Assembly (NCBI RefSeq): GCF_012034385.1
Contig: NZ_JAAVJB010000001.1
Coordinates: 1-64,000, forward strand
DNA from: Streptomyces spiramenti
Lineage (GTDB): Bacteria > Actinomycetota > Actinomycetes > Streptomycetales > Streptomycetaceae
Length of the DNA stretch: 64,000 nt
Direction: 5' to 3'
A program made the translations under genes and the position numbers. Of the stretch, positions 51,501 to 63,400 are shown piece after piece. Numbering within the stretch: the first letter of the stretch is position 1; the number at the start of each line of letters is the position of its first letter. The notes under the pieces were generated by a model, which was not told the DNA's origin, did no database searches, and was given only the letters and a program-made list of their open reading frames with translations.

Positions 51501-54500
51501 TTCGCGGGCCAGGGCGCGGCTCCGGTGAGCAGCGAGACGGCGCCGGCGGACCAGTCGACGTTCGCGGACGGCTCGTCGACGTGCAGGGTCGCCGGGAGGA
51601 CCTCGTGGCGCAGGGCGAGGATCATCTTGATCATGCCCGCGACACCGGCGGCGGCCTGGCTGTGCCCGATGTTGGACTTCAGCGAACCCAGGTGGAGGGG
51701 TTCGTCACGGCCCTGTCCGTACGTGGCGAGGACGGCCTGCGCCTCGATGGGGTCGCCGAGGGTGGTGCCGGTGCCGTGCGCCTCCACGGCGTCCACGTCG
51801 GCCGCGGTGAGACCGGCGTCGGCGAGGGCCTCGTTGATCACGCGCTGCTGGGCGAGGCCGCTGGGCGCGGTGAGACCGTTGCTCGCACCGTCCTGGTTGA
51901 CGGCGGAGCCGCGCACGAGCGCGAGCACCCGATGCCCGTTGCGGCGGGCGTCGGACAGGCGCTCCAGGAGCAGGAGCCCGACGCCCTCCGCCATGCCGAA
52001 GCCGTCGGCCGACGCCGCGAACGACTTGCAGCGGCCGTCGGGGGCGAGCCCGCGCTGCCGGCTGAAACCGGTGAAGGTCAGGGGCGAGCCGATCACGGTC
52101 GCGCCGCCCGCGAGGGCCAGGGCGCAGTCGCCGTTGCGGAGCGCCTGCGCGGCCAGGTGGACCGCGACGAGCGAGGACGAGCAGGCCGTGTCCACGGTCA
52201 CGGCCGGCCCCTGGAGGCCGAGGGTGTAGGCGACGCGACCGGACAGGACGCTGGTGGAGATGCCCGCGACGAAGAGCCCTTCGAGTTCTTCTGGGACATC
52301 GTCCATGCTGCCGCCGTACCCCTGGTAGGCGGCGCCCACGAAGACGCCGGTACGGCTGGATCGCAGGGTGCGCGGGTCCACACCCGCGCGCTCCAGTACC
52401 TCCCATGACGTCTCCAGGAGGAGCCGCTGCTGCGGGTCCATGGCGAGCGCCTCGCGCGGCGAGATCCCGAAGAACTCCGCGTCGAACCGGCCCGCGTCGT
52501 AGACGAAGCCGCCCGCCGCCGCGTAGCTGGTGCCGGGCCGGTCGGGGTCGGCGTCGTAGAGCGCGTCCAGGTTCCAGCCGCGGTCGGCGGGGAGTCCGCC
52601 GACCGCGTCGCGGCCGTCGGCGACGAGCCGCCACAGCTCCTCCGGGGTGGCGACACCGCCCGGATAACGGCAGCTCATGCCGACGACGACGATCGGGTCG
52701 TCGTCCGCGACCGCGCGCACCCTCGGCACGGCGGCCACGGCGGCCCGGTCGCCGAGGAGTTCGGTGCGCAGGTGGCGGGCGAGGGCGCCGGGCGAGGAGT
52801 AGTCGAAGACGACCGTGACGGGCAGGCGCAGACCGGTCGCCGCGGCGAGCCGGTTGCGCATCTCCACCGCGGTCAGCGAGTCGAAGCCGAGGTCGCGGAA
52901 GGCGCGGTCGGGCGCCATGGACGCGTCGGTGTCGTGGCCGAGGACGGTGGCTGCCTCGGTGCGCACGAGGTCGGTCAGGAGGCGTTCGCTCTCGGCCGCG
53001 GTCAGGTCGCGCAACCGGTCGCGGAGGCTCCCGGTGGCCGGAGCCGCGTCGTCGGAGGCCGGTGCGGGGCCCGGCGCCAGGGCGGCGCGGGCCTCGGGGA
53101 CACCACCGATGAAGGGGCTCGGCCTGCCGGTGGTGAAGACCGGGGCGAACCTGTTCCAGTCGATGTCGGCGACGAGGGTGAGCGTCTCGTCGTGGTCGAG
53201 GACCTGCTTGAGGGCGGCGACGCAGGTGGCGGGTGGCATGAACACCACTCCCTGCGCGCGCAGTTGGTCCTCGGCGAGGCCGGCCGCCATGCCGCCGCCG
53301 TCCTCGGGGCTCCAGATACCCCAGACCACCGAGGTGCCGGTGAGGCCCCGGGCCCGGCGGTTCTCGGCGAGCGCGTCGAGGTGGGCGTTGGCCGCGGCGT
53401 ACGCGCCGTGGATCGCGCTGCCCCACGCGCCGGATATGGACGAGAACAGCACGAAGGCGTCGAGCGTGTCCCGGTCGAACAGCGCGTCCAGGTGCGACGC
53501 ACCCCGTGCCTTGGCGTGCAGCGTGTCGGCGAACTCGTCGGGATCCGTGTCGTCCAGGGCCACGAGCGAGCCGCCGGCGGCGGCGTGCAGCACGGCACGG
53601 ATCTCGCAGCCGTCCGCCGCCAGTTCCGCGACGAGCGAGGCGAGCGCGTCCCGGTCGGTGATGTCGCAGGCGGCGACCGTGGCACGGGTGCCCAGCCCCC
53701 TGACCTCCTCGACGAGCGCGTCGGCCCCGGGCGCGGCGGGACCGCGGCGGCTGACGAGGACGAGGTGCTCGGCGCCCTCCCGGGCGAGCCAGCGTGCGAT
53801 GTACGCGCCGAGGCCACCGGTGCCGCCGGTGATCAGCGTGGTGCCGCGCGGGGTCCAGGTGCGACGGGGGGCGGCGTCACCGAGGGGGGCGCGGACGAGT
53901 CGCCTGCCGTGGACACCCGCGCGGCGCACGGCGAGCTGGTCCTCGGTGCCGAATGCGGCGAGCACCGCGCACAGCCGGGACGCGGCCCGCGTGTCGAGCT
54001 CCGGTGGCAGGTCGACGAGGCCGCCCCAGCGGCGCGGATGTTCCAGGGCGGCGCACCGGCCGAGGCCCCAGCTCACGTGCTGCGCCGGGCTGACGGGCGC
54101 GTCGGCGGGGCCGACGGCGACGGCGCCGCGCGTGGCCCACCACAGCGGCGCGTCGATGCCTGCGTCCCCGAGGGCCTGCACCAGGGCGAGGTTGAGGGCG
54201 GCGCCGACGGGCACCGCCGGGCCGGCCGGGTGCGGTCGTTCGTCGGTGGCGAGGAGCGAGAGGACGCCCGTGGGCACGGCGCCGGCCAGGACGTCGGTGA
54301 GCCGGGCGGCGAGCGGGCCGCGCGCGGTGTCGGACGTATCGAGGACGACGGGGACCGCGGTGGCCCCGTGGTCCCGGAGGGCGCTGACGCAGGAGAGGGT
54401 CCAGGCCTCTTCGGCGAGCGCGGCGGGTGTCAGGACGAGCCAGGTGCCCGCCAGGCGGGGGGTGGCGGGCTCCGGCAGGGGCTGCCAGGTGGGCCGGTAG

Positions 54501-57463
54501 CGCCAGGACTCGACGGTGGCGAGCTCGGCCCGGCGCTGCCGCCAGGTGGCGAGCGCGGGCAGCACGGCACTGAGCGGTTCGTCCGGCCCGACACCGAGGG
54601 TGGCGGTCAGCTCGGGCAGGTCGCCGGTACGGACGGCCTCCCAGAAGCGGTCCTCCACGGGATCCGCTGGTGCGTCCGCCACGGTCGTGGGCGGAGACTC
54701 CAGCCAGTACGGGCGCCTTCGGAAAGCGTACGTGGGCAGTTCGGCCGTCCCGTCGTGACCGTCGAACACGCGGGACCAGTCAGGGGAGAGGCCACGGGTG
54801 TGGGCCTCGCCGAGCGCGAGCAGGAAGCGGTGCGGGCCGCCGTCGTCACGGCGGAGGGTGCCGAGCACGGCGGTGGGCCGTTCGAGGCCGGCGGAGTCGA
54901 CGGTTTGCTCCACACCCACGGTGAGCACCGGGTGGGCACTGACCTCGACGAAGAACCCGTACCCGTCGTCGAGCAGGCCCCGGATCGCTTCCTCGAACCG
55001 CACGGTCTGCCGCAGGTTGCGGTACCAGTAGGCGGGGCCCAGCGTCGTGGTGTCGAGCACCCGGCCGGCGTCGACCGTGGAGTGGAACGGCACCTCGGCG
55101 GCGCGCGGGGCGATGTCCGCGAGCACGGTGTGCAGCCGTTCCTCGATCTCCGCCACGTGCGGGGAGTGCGAGGCGTAGTCGACGGGGATGACGCGTGCCC
55201 GCACGTCCCGTGCGACGAGAGCGGCGACGAGGCCCTCGACCGCCTCCGGGTCTCCCGAGACGACCGTGGCCGAGGGCCCGTTGACCGCGGCGACGGACAG
55301 CCGTCCACCCCACGGTTCCAGGTGCGGGCCGACGTCGGCGGCGGGCAGCGGCACGGACGCCATGCCGCCGCGCCGCGCGATGTCCCCCACAGCCCGGCTG
55401 CGCAGCGCGACGACCCTGGCCGCGTCGTCGAGGGACAACGCGCCCGCCACGCAGGCGGCGGCGATCTCCCCCTGGGAGTGACCGACCACCGCGTCCGGCT
55501 CGATCCCGTACGCGCGCCACAGTGCCGCCAGCGACACCATCACCGCGAACAGCGCTGGCTGCACCACGTCGACGCGCTCCAGCGACGGCGCGCCGCACGT
55601 GCCGCGCAGCACGGCCTCCAGGGACCAGTCCACGAACGGTGAGAGAGCCCGCTCGCACGCGGCCATCCGGTCCGCGAACACGGGCTCGGAGTCCAGGAGG
55701 CCGACGGCCATGCCCGGCCACTGCGAGCCCTGCCCGGGGAAGACGAACACCGTCCTGCCGAGGGGCCCGGTCGTGCCCCGCACGAGGCGCGGGGACGGAG
55801 TGCCCGCGGCGAGCGCGGTCAGTTCCCCGATGAACCCGGCCCGGTCCTCCGCCACCACGACGGCACGGTGCTCGAAGGCGGACCGCGTCGTCGCCAGGGC
55901 CCGGCCGACGGCACCGTCCGGGACCTCCCCGAACCTGCCCCCCGTCGCGGCGCCGACGTGTGCGAGCAGGCGCGCGGCCTGGGCGCGCAGGGCGTCCTCG
56001 TCGCGGGCGGACAGCACCCAGGGCAGCGGGCCCTCGGCGGGAGCGGCCCCCGCCGGGGCGGCCGTCTCCCCGACGTCCCCGGCGGTGTGCTCCTCGAGAA
56101 CGAGGTGGGCGTTGGTACCGCTCACGCCGAAGGCGGAGACCGCGGCCCGGCGCGGCCTCTCGGACGCGCCCCAGGGCCGGGGTTCGGTGAGGACGCGGAC
56201 GGCCCCCCGTGACCAGTCGACGAACGGGGTCGGCTCGTCGACGTGCAGGGTGCGGGGCAGCCGCCCGTGGCGCAGCGCCATGACCATCTTGATGACGCCG
56301 CCGACGCCGGCCGCGCCCGAGGTGTGGCCGATGTTCGACTTCAACGACCCGATCCAGAGCGGTCGTTCAGCGTCACGCCGCTGGCCGTAGGCGGCCAGCA
56401 GGGCCTGCGCCTCGATGGGGTCACCGAGGCGGGTGCCCGTACCGTGCGCCTCGACGGCGTCGATGTCGCCCGGGGCGAGCCGTGCGTCGGCCAGAGCGTC
56501 GGCGATGACGCGTTCCTGGGCGGGGCCGTTGGGCGCGGTCAGGCCGTTGCTCGCGCCGTCCTGGTTGACGGCGGAACCACGGATGACGGCGAGTACGCGG
56601 CGGCCGTTGCGGTGGGCGTCCGCGAGGCGTTCCAGGACGACGATCCCCGCTCCCTCGGACCAGCCGGTGCCATCGGCTGCCGCGGCGAACGCCTTGCATC
56701 GCCCGTCCGCGGACAAGGCGCGCTGGCGGCTGAAGGCGACGAACGCGTCCGGGGTCGCCATGACCGCGACGCCGCCCGCGAGGGCGAGGGAGCACTCGCC
56801 CGCCCGGAGCGAACGGACCGCGAGGTGCAGGGCGACCAGGGAGGACGAGCAGGCGGTGTCGACACTGATCGCGGGGCCTTCCAGGCCCAGGGTGTAGGCG
56901 ACGCGGCCGGAGACGACGCTCGCCGCCGTACCGGTGTCGAGGAGGCCCTGCAGTTCGGGGACGTCACGCGAGGCGCTGCCGTAGTCGTTGCGCATCGCGC
57001 CGACGAAGACGCCCGTCCGGCTGGAGCGCAGCGCGGCCGGATCGATCGCCGCGCGCTCCACCGCCTCCCACGCGGTCTCCAGGACGAGGCGCTGCTGCGG
57101 GTCCATGGCGAGCGCCTCGCGCGGCGAGATCCCGAAGAAGGCCGGGTCGAAGTCGGCGGCGTCGTGCAGGAATCCGCCGTGGCGGGTGGCGGAGGTGCCG
57201 GGGTGGTCGGGGTCCGGGTGGAAGAGTGCCTCGGTGTCCCAGCCACGGCCGGTGGGCCACTCCGTGACGGCGTCGGTAGCGGTGTCGACGAGGTCCCACA
57301 ACCGCTCGGGAGTGTCGGCGCCGCCGGGGTAGCGGCAGCTCATGGCGACGATCGCGACGGGCTCGTGGCGGGCGTCCTCCGCCTCGCGCAGGCGCCGCCT
57401 GGCGTCCCCCAGGTCGGCGGTGGCTCGCCTGAGGTACTCGAGGAGCTTGTCGTTGTCCGGCAT
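42590..57463 (-). CDS. Type I PKS gene B: three modules (KS-AT-KR-ACP; KS-AT-KR-ACP; KS-AT-DH-KR-ACP)
   Basis: 4,957 aa from ATG 57463; its ribosome-binding site GGGAGAAG overlaps the stop of gene A. Module 1: KS Cys205, AT Ser663 with YASHS at 763, A-type KR Tyr1355, ACP Ser1529. Module 2: KS from 1589 with Cys1761, AT Ser2211 with FAGHS at 2312-2316, KR with LDD (B-type) Tyr2906, ACP Ser3073. Module 3: KS from 3136 with Cys3308, AT Ser3758 in GHSVGQ with HAFHS at 3858 (malonyl), DH His4066, KR with IDD Tyr4664, ACP Ser4836. The C-terminal docking tail [13 protein letters not shown] pairs with gene C. The unusual AT of module 2 is the candidate methoxymalonyl-ACP user, and its KR makes the hydroxyl that should form the lactone. 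Confidence 0.95.
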   Translation of the reverse strand: MPDNDKLLEYLRRATADLGDARRRLREAEDARHEPVAIVAMSCRYPGGADTPERLWDLVDTATDAVTEWPTGRGWDTEALFHPDPDHPGTSATRHGGFLHDAADFDPAFFGISPREALAMDPQQRLVLETAWEAVERAAIDPAALRSSRTGVFVGAMRNDYGSASRDVPELQGLLDTGTAASVVSGRVAYTLGLEGPAISVDTACSSSLVALHLAVRSLRAGECSLALAGGVAVMATPDAFVAFSRQRALSADGRCKAFAAAADGTGWSEGAGIVVLERLADAHRNGRRVLAVIRGSAVNQDGASNGLTAPNGPAQERVIADALADARLAPGDIDAVEAHGTGTRLGDPIEAQALLAAYGQRRDAERPLWIGSLKSNIGHTSGAAGVGGVIKMVMALRHGRLPRTLHVDEPTPFVDWSRGAVRVLTEPRPWGASERPRRAAVSAFGVSGTNAHLVLEEHTAGDVGETAAPAGAAPAEGPLPWVLSARDEDALRAQAARLLAHVGAATGGRFGEVPDGAVGRALATTRSAFEHRAVVVAEDRAGFIGELTALAAGTPSPRLVRGTTGPLGRTVFVFPGQGSQWPGMAVGLLDSEPVFADRMAACERALSPFVDWSLEAVLRGTCGAPSLERVDVVQPALFAVMVSLAALWRAYGIEPDAVVGHSQGEIAAACVAGALSLDDAARVVALRSRAVGDIARRGGMASVPLPAADVGPHLEPWGGRLSVAAVNGPSATVVSGDPEAVEGLVAALVARDVRARVIPVDYASHSPHVAEIEERLHTVLADIAPRAAEVPFHSTVDAGRVLDTTTLGPAYWYRNLRQTVRFEEAIRGLLDDGYGFFVEVSAHPVLTVGVEQTVDSAGLERPTAVLGTLRRDDGGPHRFLLALGEAHTRGLSPDWSRVFDGHDGTAELPTYAFRRRPYWLESPPTTVADAPADPVEDRFWEAVRTGDLPELTATLGVGPDEPLSAVLPALATWRQRRAELATVESWRYRPTWQPLPEPATPRLAGTWLVLTPAALAEEAWTLSCVSALRDHGATAVPVVLDTSDTARGPLAARLTDVLAGAVPTGVLSLLATDERPHPAGPAVPVGAALNLALVQALGDAGIDAPLWWATRGAVAVGPADAPVSPAQHVSWGLGRCAALEHPRRWGGLVDLPPELDTRAASRLCAVLAAFGTEDQLAVRRAGVHGRRLVRAPLGDAAPRRTWTPRGTTLITGGTGGLGAYIARWLAREGAEHLVLVSRRGPAAPGADALVEEVRGLGTRATVAACDITDRDALASLVAELAADGCEIRAVLHAAAGGSLVALDDTDPDEFADTLHAKARGASHLDALFDRDTLDAFVLFSSISGAWGSAIHGAYAAANAHLDALAENRRARGLTGTSVVWGIWSPEDGGGMAAGLAEDQLRAQGVVFMPPATCVAALKQVLDHDETLTLVADIDWNRFAPVFTTGRPSPFIGGVPEARAALAPGPAPASDDAAPATGSLRDRLRDLTAAESERLLTDLVRTEAATVLGHDTDASMAPDRAFRDLGFDSLTAVEMRNRLAAATGLRLPVTVVFDYSSPGALARHLRTELLGDRAAVAAVPRVRAVADDDPIVVVGMSCRYPGGVATPEELWRLVADGRDAVGGLPADRGWNLDALYDADPDRPGTSYAAAGGFVYDAGRFDAEFFGISPREALAMDPQQRLLLETSWEVLERAGVDPRTLRSSRTGVFVGAAYQGYGGSMDDVPEELEGLFVAGISTSVLSGRVAYTLGLQGPAVTVDTACSSSLVAVHLAAQALRNGDCALALAGGATVIGSPLTFTGFSRQRGLAPDGRCKSFAASADGFGMAEGVGLLLLERLSDARRNGHRVLALVRGSAVNQDGASNGLTAPSGLAQQRVINEALADAGLTAADVDAVEAHGTGTTLGDPIEAQAVLATYGQGRDEPLHLGSLKSNIGHSQAAAGVAGMIKMILALRHEVLPATLHVDEPSANVDWSAGAVSLLTGAAPWPANGRPRRAGVSSFGLSGTNAHVIVEEPPVEQPPADEEPARAGAGFPDTDVPWVLSARTGEALHEQAVRLRAHVTGLPGLRPADIGYSLATTRTAFRHRAAVVGRDRDTLLAALDTLIDGRTGPGAVRGTTSQDSRAVFVFPGQGSQWPGMARELLGCSPVFAARVAECAGALGPYTDWSLVDVLCSGEGLERVDVVQPVLFAVMVSLVEVWRSYGVEPAAVVGHSQGEIAAACVAGALSLEDAARVVALRSRALVALTGRGGMLYIPLPAEQVEARLDTWAGRLDIAAVNGPTTVTVSGDSDALEELHDALADDGVLCWPIPGVDFAGHSPQVDEIHDELRTLLDGITPRSSRVPFYSTVTGGLLDTSRLDAAYWYRNLREPVAFRRAVDALLADGHRLFVEAGAHPALAVWIREALETAGAGGGVVGTLHRDEGGRARVLTSLAELHALGHPVDWDAVFDGTGARRCELPTYAFQRRHYWMEPSRQETGGGVHPVDQGFWDAVAGADPDALADHLRVQDDDVRAAMNAVRPVLSDWLRSRRSRSVLDSWRHRVTFKPLTSERSSGLGGAIWWLVAPAAAESPVVAGCVQALREHGAHPVLVELDAEDVGEHGRRPLADRLRALAGNSPAVGVLSLLALDETPYTDDTVLPTGLALTTALLQTLGDADVRVPLWCATRGAVSVGRSDRLRAPLQALLWGLGGVAAVEYPERWGGLVDLPERIDERARGRLAAVLAHPDGEDQFAVRASGVFGRRLARAEPAPEHAAADWTPDGTVLVTGATGGLGARIARRLARSGTAHLLLTSRAGPDAPGAEALAAELASSDVEFTIAACDAADRDDLARLLEGIPPERPLRAVFHAAGVLDDGVLDTLTPERAAGVLRPKADAATHLDELTQDADLTAFVLFSSLAGTLGGTGQGSYAAANAFLDALAQARRDRGQRATSVAWGLWGGDSLASGATSERLVRGGLPAMDPDLAVDALWQALGDDETRLIVADFAWDRFVRAYTALRPSALLGDLPEVRRALAGTAASPGGGEDGLAVRLAGLSEAERTQALAEVVRRCAADVLGHDDPAAIEPGRAFKDLGFDSLTAVELRDRLARATGLRLPVTLVFDHPTTEALVAHLSAHVSGGRAGAAGPAPAPAPRAVLADDPVAIVAMSCRFPGGVTSPEEFWQLLADGTDAVSGFPTDRGWDLEGLYDPDPEKAGRTYAREGGFLYDADHFDPAFFGMSPREALTVDPQQRLLLETAWEAFERAGIDPRTVRGGDGGVFVGSSYRDYGSRVTEPSEEFEGYLGIGSAGSVASGRIAYTFGLEGPAVTVDTACSSSLVAVHMAAQALRGGECSLALAGGVTVMATPGAFVEFSRQRGLAADGRCKPFAAAADGTAWAEGAGLLLLERLSDARRNGHPVLALVRGSAVNQDGASNGLTAPNGPSQQRVIRQALAAAGLAPGDIDAVEAHGTGTKLGDPIEAQALIATYGQRPAERPLLVGSLKSNIGHSQAAAGVAGIIKTVLAMRHGTLPATLHVDERTPYVDWSAGHVRVLTENTAWPDGEGPRRAAVSSFGVSGTNAHTILEHVPDPPRPAVTPASGRCLPWLLSARGEDALRAQARRLLAHVGADASLHPDVIGKGLATGRSSFEHRAVLVGADRHALEAALTALADGTPSADVVAGVAGRGGRTAFLFPGQGSQRLGMGAELHRTSPVFADAFDAVCAEFDPLLDRPLRDVVHAAAGSDDAALLDTTAYTQPALFAVGVALHRLAESYGVRSDLVTGHSVGQLTAAHVAGVLSLPDAAALVAARGRLMQAMPDGGAMVALTVPEADLLPQLAGREAEIAIAAVNGPAATVLSGDAAAVEAIAAHWRERGARTRRLPVSHAFHSPHMDGMLADFRAVAEQVAYHAPNTPVVSDLTGALATAAELCDPGHWVRHVRSTVRFRDVVRTLEAAGATAMVDLGPDGALAALGQDCLSGDADGVRLVPLLRKDLPEPAAVTTALARLHVHGVYLDWAPLFADVPDGRAALPTYAFQRSRYWLAPTPAATDMPAAGLLPSTHPLLGAGSPLAETGGFLFTGRLSVAAHPWLADHAVHGGALLPATAFLELAVHAGDRTGCAEVDELTLEAPLTLPARGAVTLQLTVQAPDATGGRAFAVHARPEHAAPDEPWTRHASGRLADGTPTDAADLTAWPPPGAEPLSVDGLYERLAGGGFAYGPAFQGLCAAWRLGNDVYAEARLPEAQRTDAGRYGLHPALLDSLLHSLAFGVLEGSDRSWLPFSWSGVRLHASGAAALRLRMTPTGRDSVALTVADPSGSLVATARSLVLRPVTAERIQESRTGAHEDLFRPEWPVTAPVREVPTSLAVLGNSFADLAPTHEDLTALGATIDAGAELPAFVLTALPGSGGGTDGDGTGGGAGDTARAVHELTARVLELVRTWLTDERFEGARLALVTEGGVPVAPTDDVPDPAHAAVWGLVRSAQTENPDRFVLLDTDGDPASRATVTAALATGEPQLALRAGQLHAARLARVPRTLPERGTPWDPDGTVLITGGTGSIGALVARHLAGEHGVRHLLLTSRSGTDADGAGALLADLAAAGADARIVACDAADRVAMAKLLDGLEPPLRAVVHTAGVIDDGVVADMAPEQLHRVLRPKVDAAVNLHELTADQDLSAFVLFSSIAGVFGGMGQANYAAANAFLDALAHRRRARGMPGVSLAWGLWATGGGMTGHLGEADLARIARGGIVPFAPADGIALFDTATALDAPALLPLRLDTGALAAQAAAGGVPAFLRGLVRAPVRRAAAADGPGHDGADALRQRLAGLPPARRERILVDVVRTHAALVLGFPDPVAVGAELPLLDIGFDSLTAVELRNRLRGATGLALPATLLFDHPTAVAVARHLAEEIAPGDEPGGPDPAVLAGLDGLETAVRDAVHDDAVRTALTARLQGLLETLRPPSAPEASAVEDRMGSTDDELFDFIDSELGSP
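42620..48058 (-). other. Module 6: malonyl AT, DH, KR (predicted C11/C12, C12=C13)
   Basis: HAFHS AT; active-site motif GHSVGQ has Gln where Glu is usual. DH motif [10 protein letters not shown] with DSLLH; KR with IDD in place of LDD. The set gives an alpha-unsubstituted double bond, as at C12-C13 of plecomacrolides. Confidence 0.87.
48059..52699 (-). other. Module 5: FAGHS-type AT (probable methoxymalonyl), B-type KR (predicted C14-OMe, C15-O)
   Basis: AT motif [13 protein letters not shown], unlike every other AT here; GHSQGE active site. XAGH-type motifs occur in ATs for extender units larger than methylmalonyl. With fkbG-K in the cluster and plecomacrolide collinearity, methoxymalonyl-ACP is the best reading, ethylmalonyl the alternative. 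KR has LDD. No DH. Confidence 0.75.
50717..51104 (-). repeat. 388-bp AT segment shared with module 3 (copy in module 5)
   Basis: Covers the AT N-terminal half from [10 protein letters not shown] through GHSQGE to GGM. Aligned by eye without gaps to 58745-59132, with only three differences (50774, 50801, 50953). GC is about 62% in 50941-51000 against about 78% in 51121-51180, so the segment is compositionally foreign to its neighbours. Confidence 0.92.
52700..57364 (-). other. Module 4: methylmalonyl AT, A-type KR (predicted C15/C16-Me, C17-OH)
   Basis: YASHS AT with GHSQGE. KR with WGSAIHGAY: Trp at -8 and His at -3 from the Tyr, no LDD, so A-type with the His of the A2 fingerprint. The DH is absent. 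The KR is preceded by a full structural subdomain. Confidence 0.87.
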
Positions 57464-57481
57464 GGGTGTTTCGCTTCTCCC

Positions 57482-60400
57482 TCAGGCGCCGTAGTTGTTG
57501 TCGAGAAGTTCGAAGAGCTCGTCCGCCGAGGCGGTCGTCGTGTCGGCGCCGTTCGCCCCGCCGGGCCCGTCCGCGCGCGGACGGCGGCTTTCCCAGGAGC
57601 GCAGCAGACCGCGGAGGCGGGCGCCGATCTCGTCGGCGTCGGGCGTGTCCGTGCCCGCGCCCGCCAGCGTCTCGGCGAGCCGCGCCAGTTGGGCGAGGAC
57701 GGGCCGCTCCGTTTCGGGTGGGGTGGCGAGCCGTTCGTGGAGGTGGGCGGCGAACGCAGCGGGCGTGGGGTGGTCGAAGACCGCGGTGGGTGGCAGCGGA
57801 ACCCCGGTCGCCGTGCTGAGGCGGTTCCTGAACGTGACGGCGAGCATCGAGTCGAACCCCGCCGCGGAGAAGGGACGTTCGGGCTCCACTGCCGTGGTGC
57901 CGGAGTGGCCGAGCAGCGCGGCGGCGTGCGCGAGGACCAGATCGAGGACGGCACGGCGGCTCTCGGCCTCGTCCAGCGGGGCGAGCCGGGTCGCGAGTTC
58001 GGCCGCCGGATCGCTTTCGGGCGGCCCGGCCGTCGGGGCCGGGGCGGTGGCCGCCGTCGTCGCGGCGACGGCGGACCGGCCCGGGGTGGGCAGCCAGTAG
58101 CGCTGGTACTGGAAGGCGTAGGTGGGCAGGGGGACGTGCCGACCGGAGGGCGGGGGCAGCACGGCGGCCCAGTCCACGGTGGCACCGTGCACCCAGGCCT
58201 CGGCGAGCGAGGCGAGGAGGCGATCGGTGCCGCCGTCGTCGCGACGCAGCGTGCCGACGGCGGCGACGGGCCGCCCCGCCGACTCGGCAGTTCCGGCGAC
58301 CGCGGCCGTCAGTACCGGGTGCGGGCTCATCTCGACGAACAGGTCGTGCCCGGCGGCGAGGAGGGTCTCCGTGGCGCGCGCGAACGCGACCGGCTCGCGC
58401 AGGTTGCGGTACCAGTAGCCCGCGTCCAGCACGGCGCCGTCGACGACGTCGCCGGTGACCGTGGAGTACAGCGGCACTTCCGGCGTCCGGGGCCGGACTC
58501 CGGCGAGGGAGGTGCGCAGCGCGTCGCCGACGTCGGCGACCTGTGCGGAGTGGGCGGCGTAGTCGACGGGGAGCCGCCGGGCCCGTACGTCCTCGTGCTC
58601 GCAGTCGGCGACCAGCCCCTCCAGGGCGGCGGGTTCGCCGGCGACGACGACGGCCTGCGGGCCGTTCACCCCGGCCACACCGATCTCCCCGGCGTAGGGC
58701 AGCAGCAGCTCCCGCACCCGCTCCTCGGACGCTGCCAGGGAGACCATGCCGCCACGGCCGGTCAGTGCGACCAGTGCCCTGCTGCGCAGCGCGACGACAC
58801 GTGCCGCGTCCTCCAACGACAGCGCTCCTGCCACACAGGCAGCGGCGATCTCCCCCTGCGAATGCCCCACCACCGCAGCCGGCTCCACCCCGTAGGACCG
58901 CCACACCTCCACCAACGACACCATCACCGCGAACAACACCGGCTGCACCACATCCACCCGCTCAAGCCCCTCACCCGAGCGCAACACATCCACCAACGAC
59001 CAATCCGTATAGGGACCCAGAGCCCCCGCACACTCCGCCACCCGCGCCGCGAACACCGGCGAACACCCCAACAACTCACGCGCCATACCCGGCCACTGCG
59101 ACCCCTGCCCCGGAAACACGAACACCGCGCGGGCCTCGCCCGCGCGCCCCGTGACGGCGCCGGGTGCGGGCGCCCCGCCCCCCAGTGCCGTGAGCGCCCC
59201 GAGGATCTCCTGCCGGGTGCGTCCGGTCACCGCGGCGCGGTGGCGGAACGTGGTACGGGTGGTGGCGAGCGCGTGCGCGAGGTCCACGAGGGGCGTCCCG
59301 GGCTCGGCCTCGGCGTGCTCACGCAGGCAGCGGGCCTGGGCGCGGAGGGCGGGCACGGAGGCGGCGGACAGCGGCAGCGCCACGGTGTCGCCGGCGATGG
59401 GCTCCGGCGCGGTGGACGAGTCGGGTGGAGCGGCCACCTGGTGCTCGTCCGGCGCCTGTTCGAGGACCGCGTGCGCGTTGGTGCCGCTCATGCCGAACGA
59501 CGACACGCCCGCTCGGCGCGGGCGGCCGGTGTCGTCCCACGGGCGGGCCGCGTTGAGCAGCCGTACCGCTCCCCCGGACCAGTCCACCTTGCTGGAGGGT
59601 GTGTCGGCGTGGAGCGTCCGGGGCAACAGGCCGTGGCGGAGGGCCATGACCGTCTTGATGACGCCCGCGATGCCCGCGGCGGCCTGGGTGTGACCGATGT
59701 TGGACTTCAACGAGCCGAGCCACAATGGTTGTTCGCTGGGCCGGTCCTGGCCGTAGACGGCGAGGAGGGCCTCTGCCTCGATGGGGTCGCCGAGGGTGGT
59801 GCCGGTGCCGTGCGCCTCGACGAGGTCGACATCGGCCGCGCTCAGCCCGGCGGCGGCGAGCGCCCGTCGCAGCACGCGCTCCTGCGCGGGGCCGCTCGGC
59901 GCGGTGAGACCGTTGCTGGCGCCGTCCTGGTTGACGGCGGAGCCCCGCACGAGGGCGAGGATCGGATGGCCCAGGCGACGGGCTTCGGAGAGCCGCTCCA
60001 CCACCACGACGCCGACGCCTTCGCCCCAGCCGGTGCCGTCGGCGGAGTCCGCGAAGGACCGGCACCGGCCGTCGGGCGAGAGGCCGCGCTGACGGCTGAA
60101 CTCCACGAACGCGTCGGGGGACGCCATGACGGCGGCGCCGCCGACGAGCGCGAAGGAGCACTCCCCCGCGCGCAGCGCCTGACCGGCCAGGTGGAGGGCG
60201 ACCAGCGAGGAGGAGCAGGCCGTCTCGACGGTCACTGCGGGTCCCTCGGTGCCGAGGGTGTAGGCGATGCGCCCGGAGGCGACGCTCGTGACCGTGCCGC
60301 TGAGCAGGTGGCCCTCCACGTCGGCGGTCGGGTCCTGCGGTCCGGCGCCGTATCCCTGCCCGGCGACGCCGAGATAGACGCCGCCCTGGCTGCCGCGCAG

Positions 60401-63400
60401 CGACCCGGGGTCGATACCCGCGCGTTCGACGGCCTCCCACGACGTCTCCAGGAGGAGCCGCTGCTGCGGGTCCATGGCGAGCGCCTCGCGCGGCGAGATC
60501 CCGAAGAACTCCGCGTCGAACTCCCCCGCGCCGTCGAGGAAGCCGCCGCCGCTCGTGTAGAAGCTCCCCTCACGTGCGGGGTCGGGGTCGTAGAGGGCTT
60601 CGAGCGGCCAGCCGCGGTCGTCGGGCAGCGGGCCCGTGGAGTCCCGCTCGCCCGCGACGAGGTCCCACAGGTCCTCCGGGCTCCGCACTCCTCCGGGGAA
60701 ACGGCAGGCCATCCCGATGACGGCCAACGGCTCGTCGGCGGCTGTGGGGCTGCTCGGCGCCTCCCGCGGCGCGGGCGCGGCGCCGGTCAGTCGCTCGCGC
60801 AGGTGATCGCCGAGCGCGGTGGCCGTGGGATGGTCGAAGACGGTACCGGCGGGCAGGGTCAGACCGGTGGCGGCGGTGAGGCGGTTGCGCAGCTCGATGG
60901 CGGTGAGCGAGTCGAAACCGATGTCGTGGAAGGACCGTCCGACGTCGACGGCCGGCGCAGAGTCGTGGCCCAGGACGGCGGCGGCCTCGGCGCGCACCAA
61001 CTCGGTCAGCACTCGGTGCCGCTCTGCGTCGGGCAGGGCGGCGAGTCGCTCACGCCAGCGGTCGGCCGCGGGTTCTGTGGCACCGGTCGCCTCGGGCGCC
61101 GCGGCCTCGGGGAGGTCGCTGAACAGGGCGCTCTCGCGGCCGGACAGGAAGGCCGGGGCGAAGCGCGGCCAGTCCATGTCCGCGACAGCGAGTCCGCTGT
61201 CGCCGTGTTCCAGGGCCCGCCACAGCGCGGTGAGCGCCGCCTCGGGCGCCATCGGGACCAGGCCGAGGCGGCGCAGCCCCGTCCCCGTCCCGCCGTGCGC
61301 CATGCCCGGCCCGGCCCACGGCCCCCATGCCACGCTGGTCGCGGGGCGTCCCTGTGCGCGCCGTCGCTCCGCGGTGGCGTCGAGGAAGGCGTTGGCAGCC
61401 GCGTAGGTGGCCTGGCCCGCGCTGCCCCAGAGGGCGGAGACCGACGAGAAGAGCACGAAGGCGTCCAGGTCGTCGCCGAGCAGGGCGTCGAGGTGGACGG
61501 TGCCGCGCACCTTGGCCGCGGTCTCCTCGGCGAGCAGCGCGGGGGTGCAGTCCGCGATCCGGGTGTCGGAGGTGACGCCGGCCGCGTGGAAGACGGCCGT
61601 CACGGGGTCGCCTTCGGCCGCCAGGCGGCCGAGGAGTTCCGCGAGCGCCGTCCGGTCGGTCACGTCACAGGCCGCGACGGTGACGCGGGGGCCCGCCACC
61701 GAGAGTTCCCGGCGGAGTTCGTCCGCACCGGGCGCCCGCGGCCCACGGCGGCTCGTCAGGACGAGGTGCCCGACGCCGGCGCGGGCGAGCCGGCGGGCGA
61801 CATGGGCGCCGAGGCCGCCGGTGCCGCCGGTGACGAGAACGGTGCCCCGGGCGGTCCACGCGGACGCGCCGCGCCCTGGCGCACCGCGGCGGTCACGGCC
61901 GGCGGCCTTTCCCCTGACGAGGCGGCGGCCGTGGAGGCCGTCCGCCCGAACAGCGACCTGGTCCTCCGCGCGACCGCCGTCGTGGGCACGCACGATCCCG
62001 GCCAGCACGCCGCACAGGTGCCGCAGCGTCGCGCCGTCGGGTCGTTCGGGCAGGTCCACCAGGCCGCCCCAACGCTGCGGGTGTTCGAGCGCGGCGACCC
62101 GGCCGAGCCCCCACACCTGTGCCTGCTCGGGCCGGTCCGGGCCGGCGCCGTCCACGGCGACGGCACCGGTGGTGACGCACCACAGCGGAACGTCTCCGCC
62201 CGCGTCCCCGAGGGCCTGGACGAGGAGAAGAGTGCTCCCGGGGCCGGTGGAGGAGGGGGCGAGCAACGACAGGACACCGCTCGCGCCGGACGGCACACGT
62301 GCGGCGAGCCCGGCCCGGTCGGTGGTGCCGGGGACGGCGAGGACGGCCACGTGGGCGCCGCGTTCGGTGAGCGCGCCCCGGCACGCCTCGGCGAGCGGCG
62401 CGGCCACCGCCGCCTCGTCCACAACGAGCAGCCAGGTCCCGGAGAGCCGGGCGGGGCCCGGATCGGGCAGGGCGCGCCAGGCGGCGCGGTAGGTCCAGCC
62501 GTCCGCCGCGTCGACCGGGTCGGCGGTGGGAGCCGGGCGCGCCGCGGGCCAGTACCGGCGGCGCTGGAACGGATAGGTGGGCAGGTCGAGCGGTGACGTG
62601 CGGGCGGGGGTCCCCGCGCTCCAGTCGACGGGCACGCCCCGCACGTGCAGGGCGGCGAGGGCCCCGGCCAGTGACTCGGTCTCGCTGCGGCCCTCACGCA
62701 GCAGCGGTACGGCGCGGCAGTCATCGCCGGCGGTTCGGCACCCCTCGACGAGTCCGGACAGGATGCCCGCCGTGCCGAGTTCGAGGCAGCTGGTGGTGGA
62801 GTCGGCGAGCAGGGTGCGGGCGCCGTCGAGGAAGCGGACGGTGCCGCGGACGTGCCGTACCCAGTACTCGGGGTCGCACAGCTCGTCGGCGGTGGCCCGC
62901 GCGCCCGTGAGGTTGGAGACGACCGGGATTCGGGGCGGCTCGTACGTCATCCGACGTGCCACGGAACGGAATGCGTCGAGCATGGGCTCCGTGTGCCGCG
63001 AGTGGAAGGCGTGGCTGACGGCGAGTTCCTTGGTGCGGCGACCCCTCGCCCGCAGCACCCGGGCGAGGCGCAGGACGGGGGCGCGGTCACCGGACAGGAC
63101 GGTGGAACGCGGGCCGTTGACGGCGGCGACCGAGACGCCGTCCGCGTCGGATCCGGCGTCCGCGAGCAGCGCACGCACCTCGTCCTCGTCGGCCTCCACG
63201 GCCGCCATGGCGCCGCCGCCGGGGAGCGCGTCCATCAGGCGGGCGCGTGCGGCGACCAGGACAGCGGCGTCCGGCAGGTCGAGCACCCCGGCCACGTGCG
63301 CTGCGGCGAGCTCGCCGACGGAGTGCCCGAGCAGCGCGTCGGGCTGTACGCCCCAGTGCTCCAGGAGCCGGAACAGCGCGACCTGGAGGGCGAACAGCGC

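Noticed and set aside
57560-60733. A missing or deleted KR in module 3 as damage
   Set aside because: The linker after the AT is short and clean, the ACP follows normally, and the plecomacrolide scheme needs a ketone at this position.
56243-62596. 2,117-codon plus-strand frame opposite PKS genes A and B
   Set aside because: It spans a real intergenic gap and two genes on the other strand, has no domain signature, and follows from third-position GC bias.
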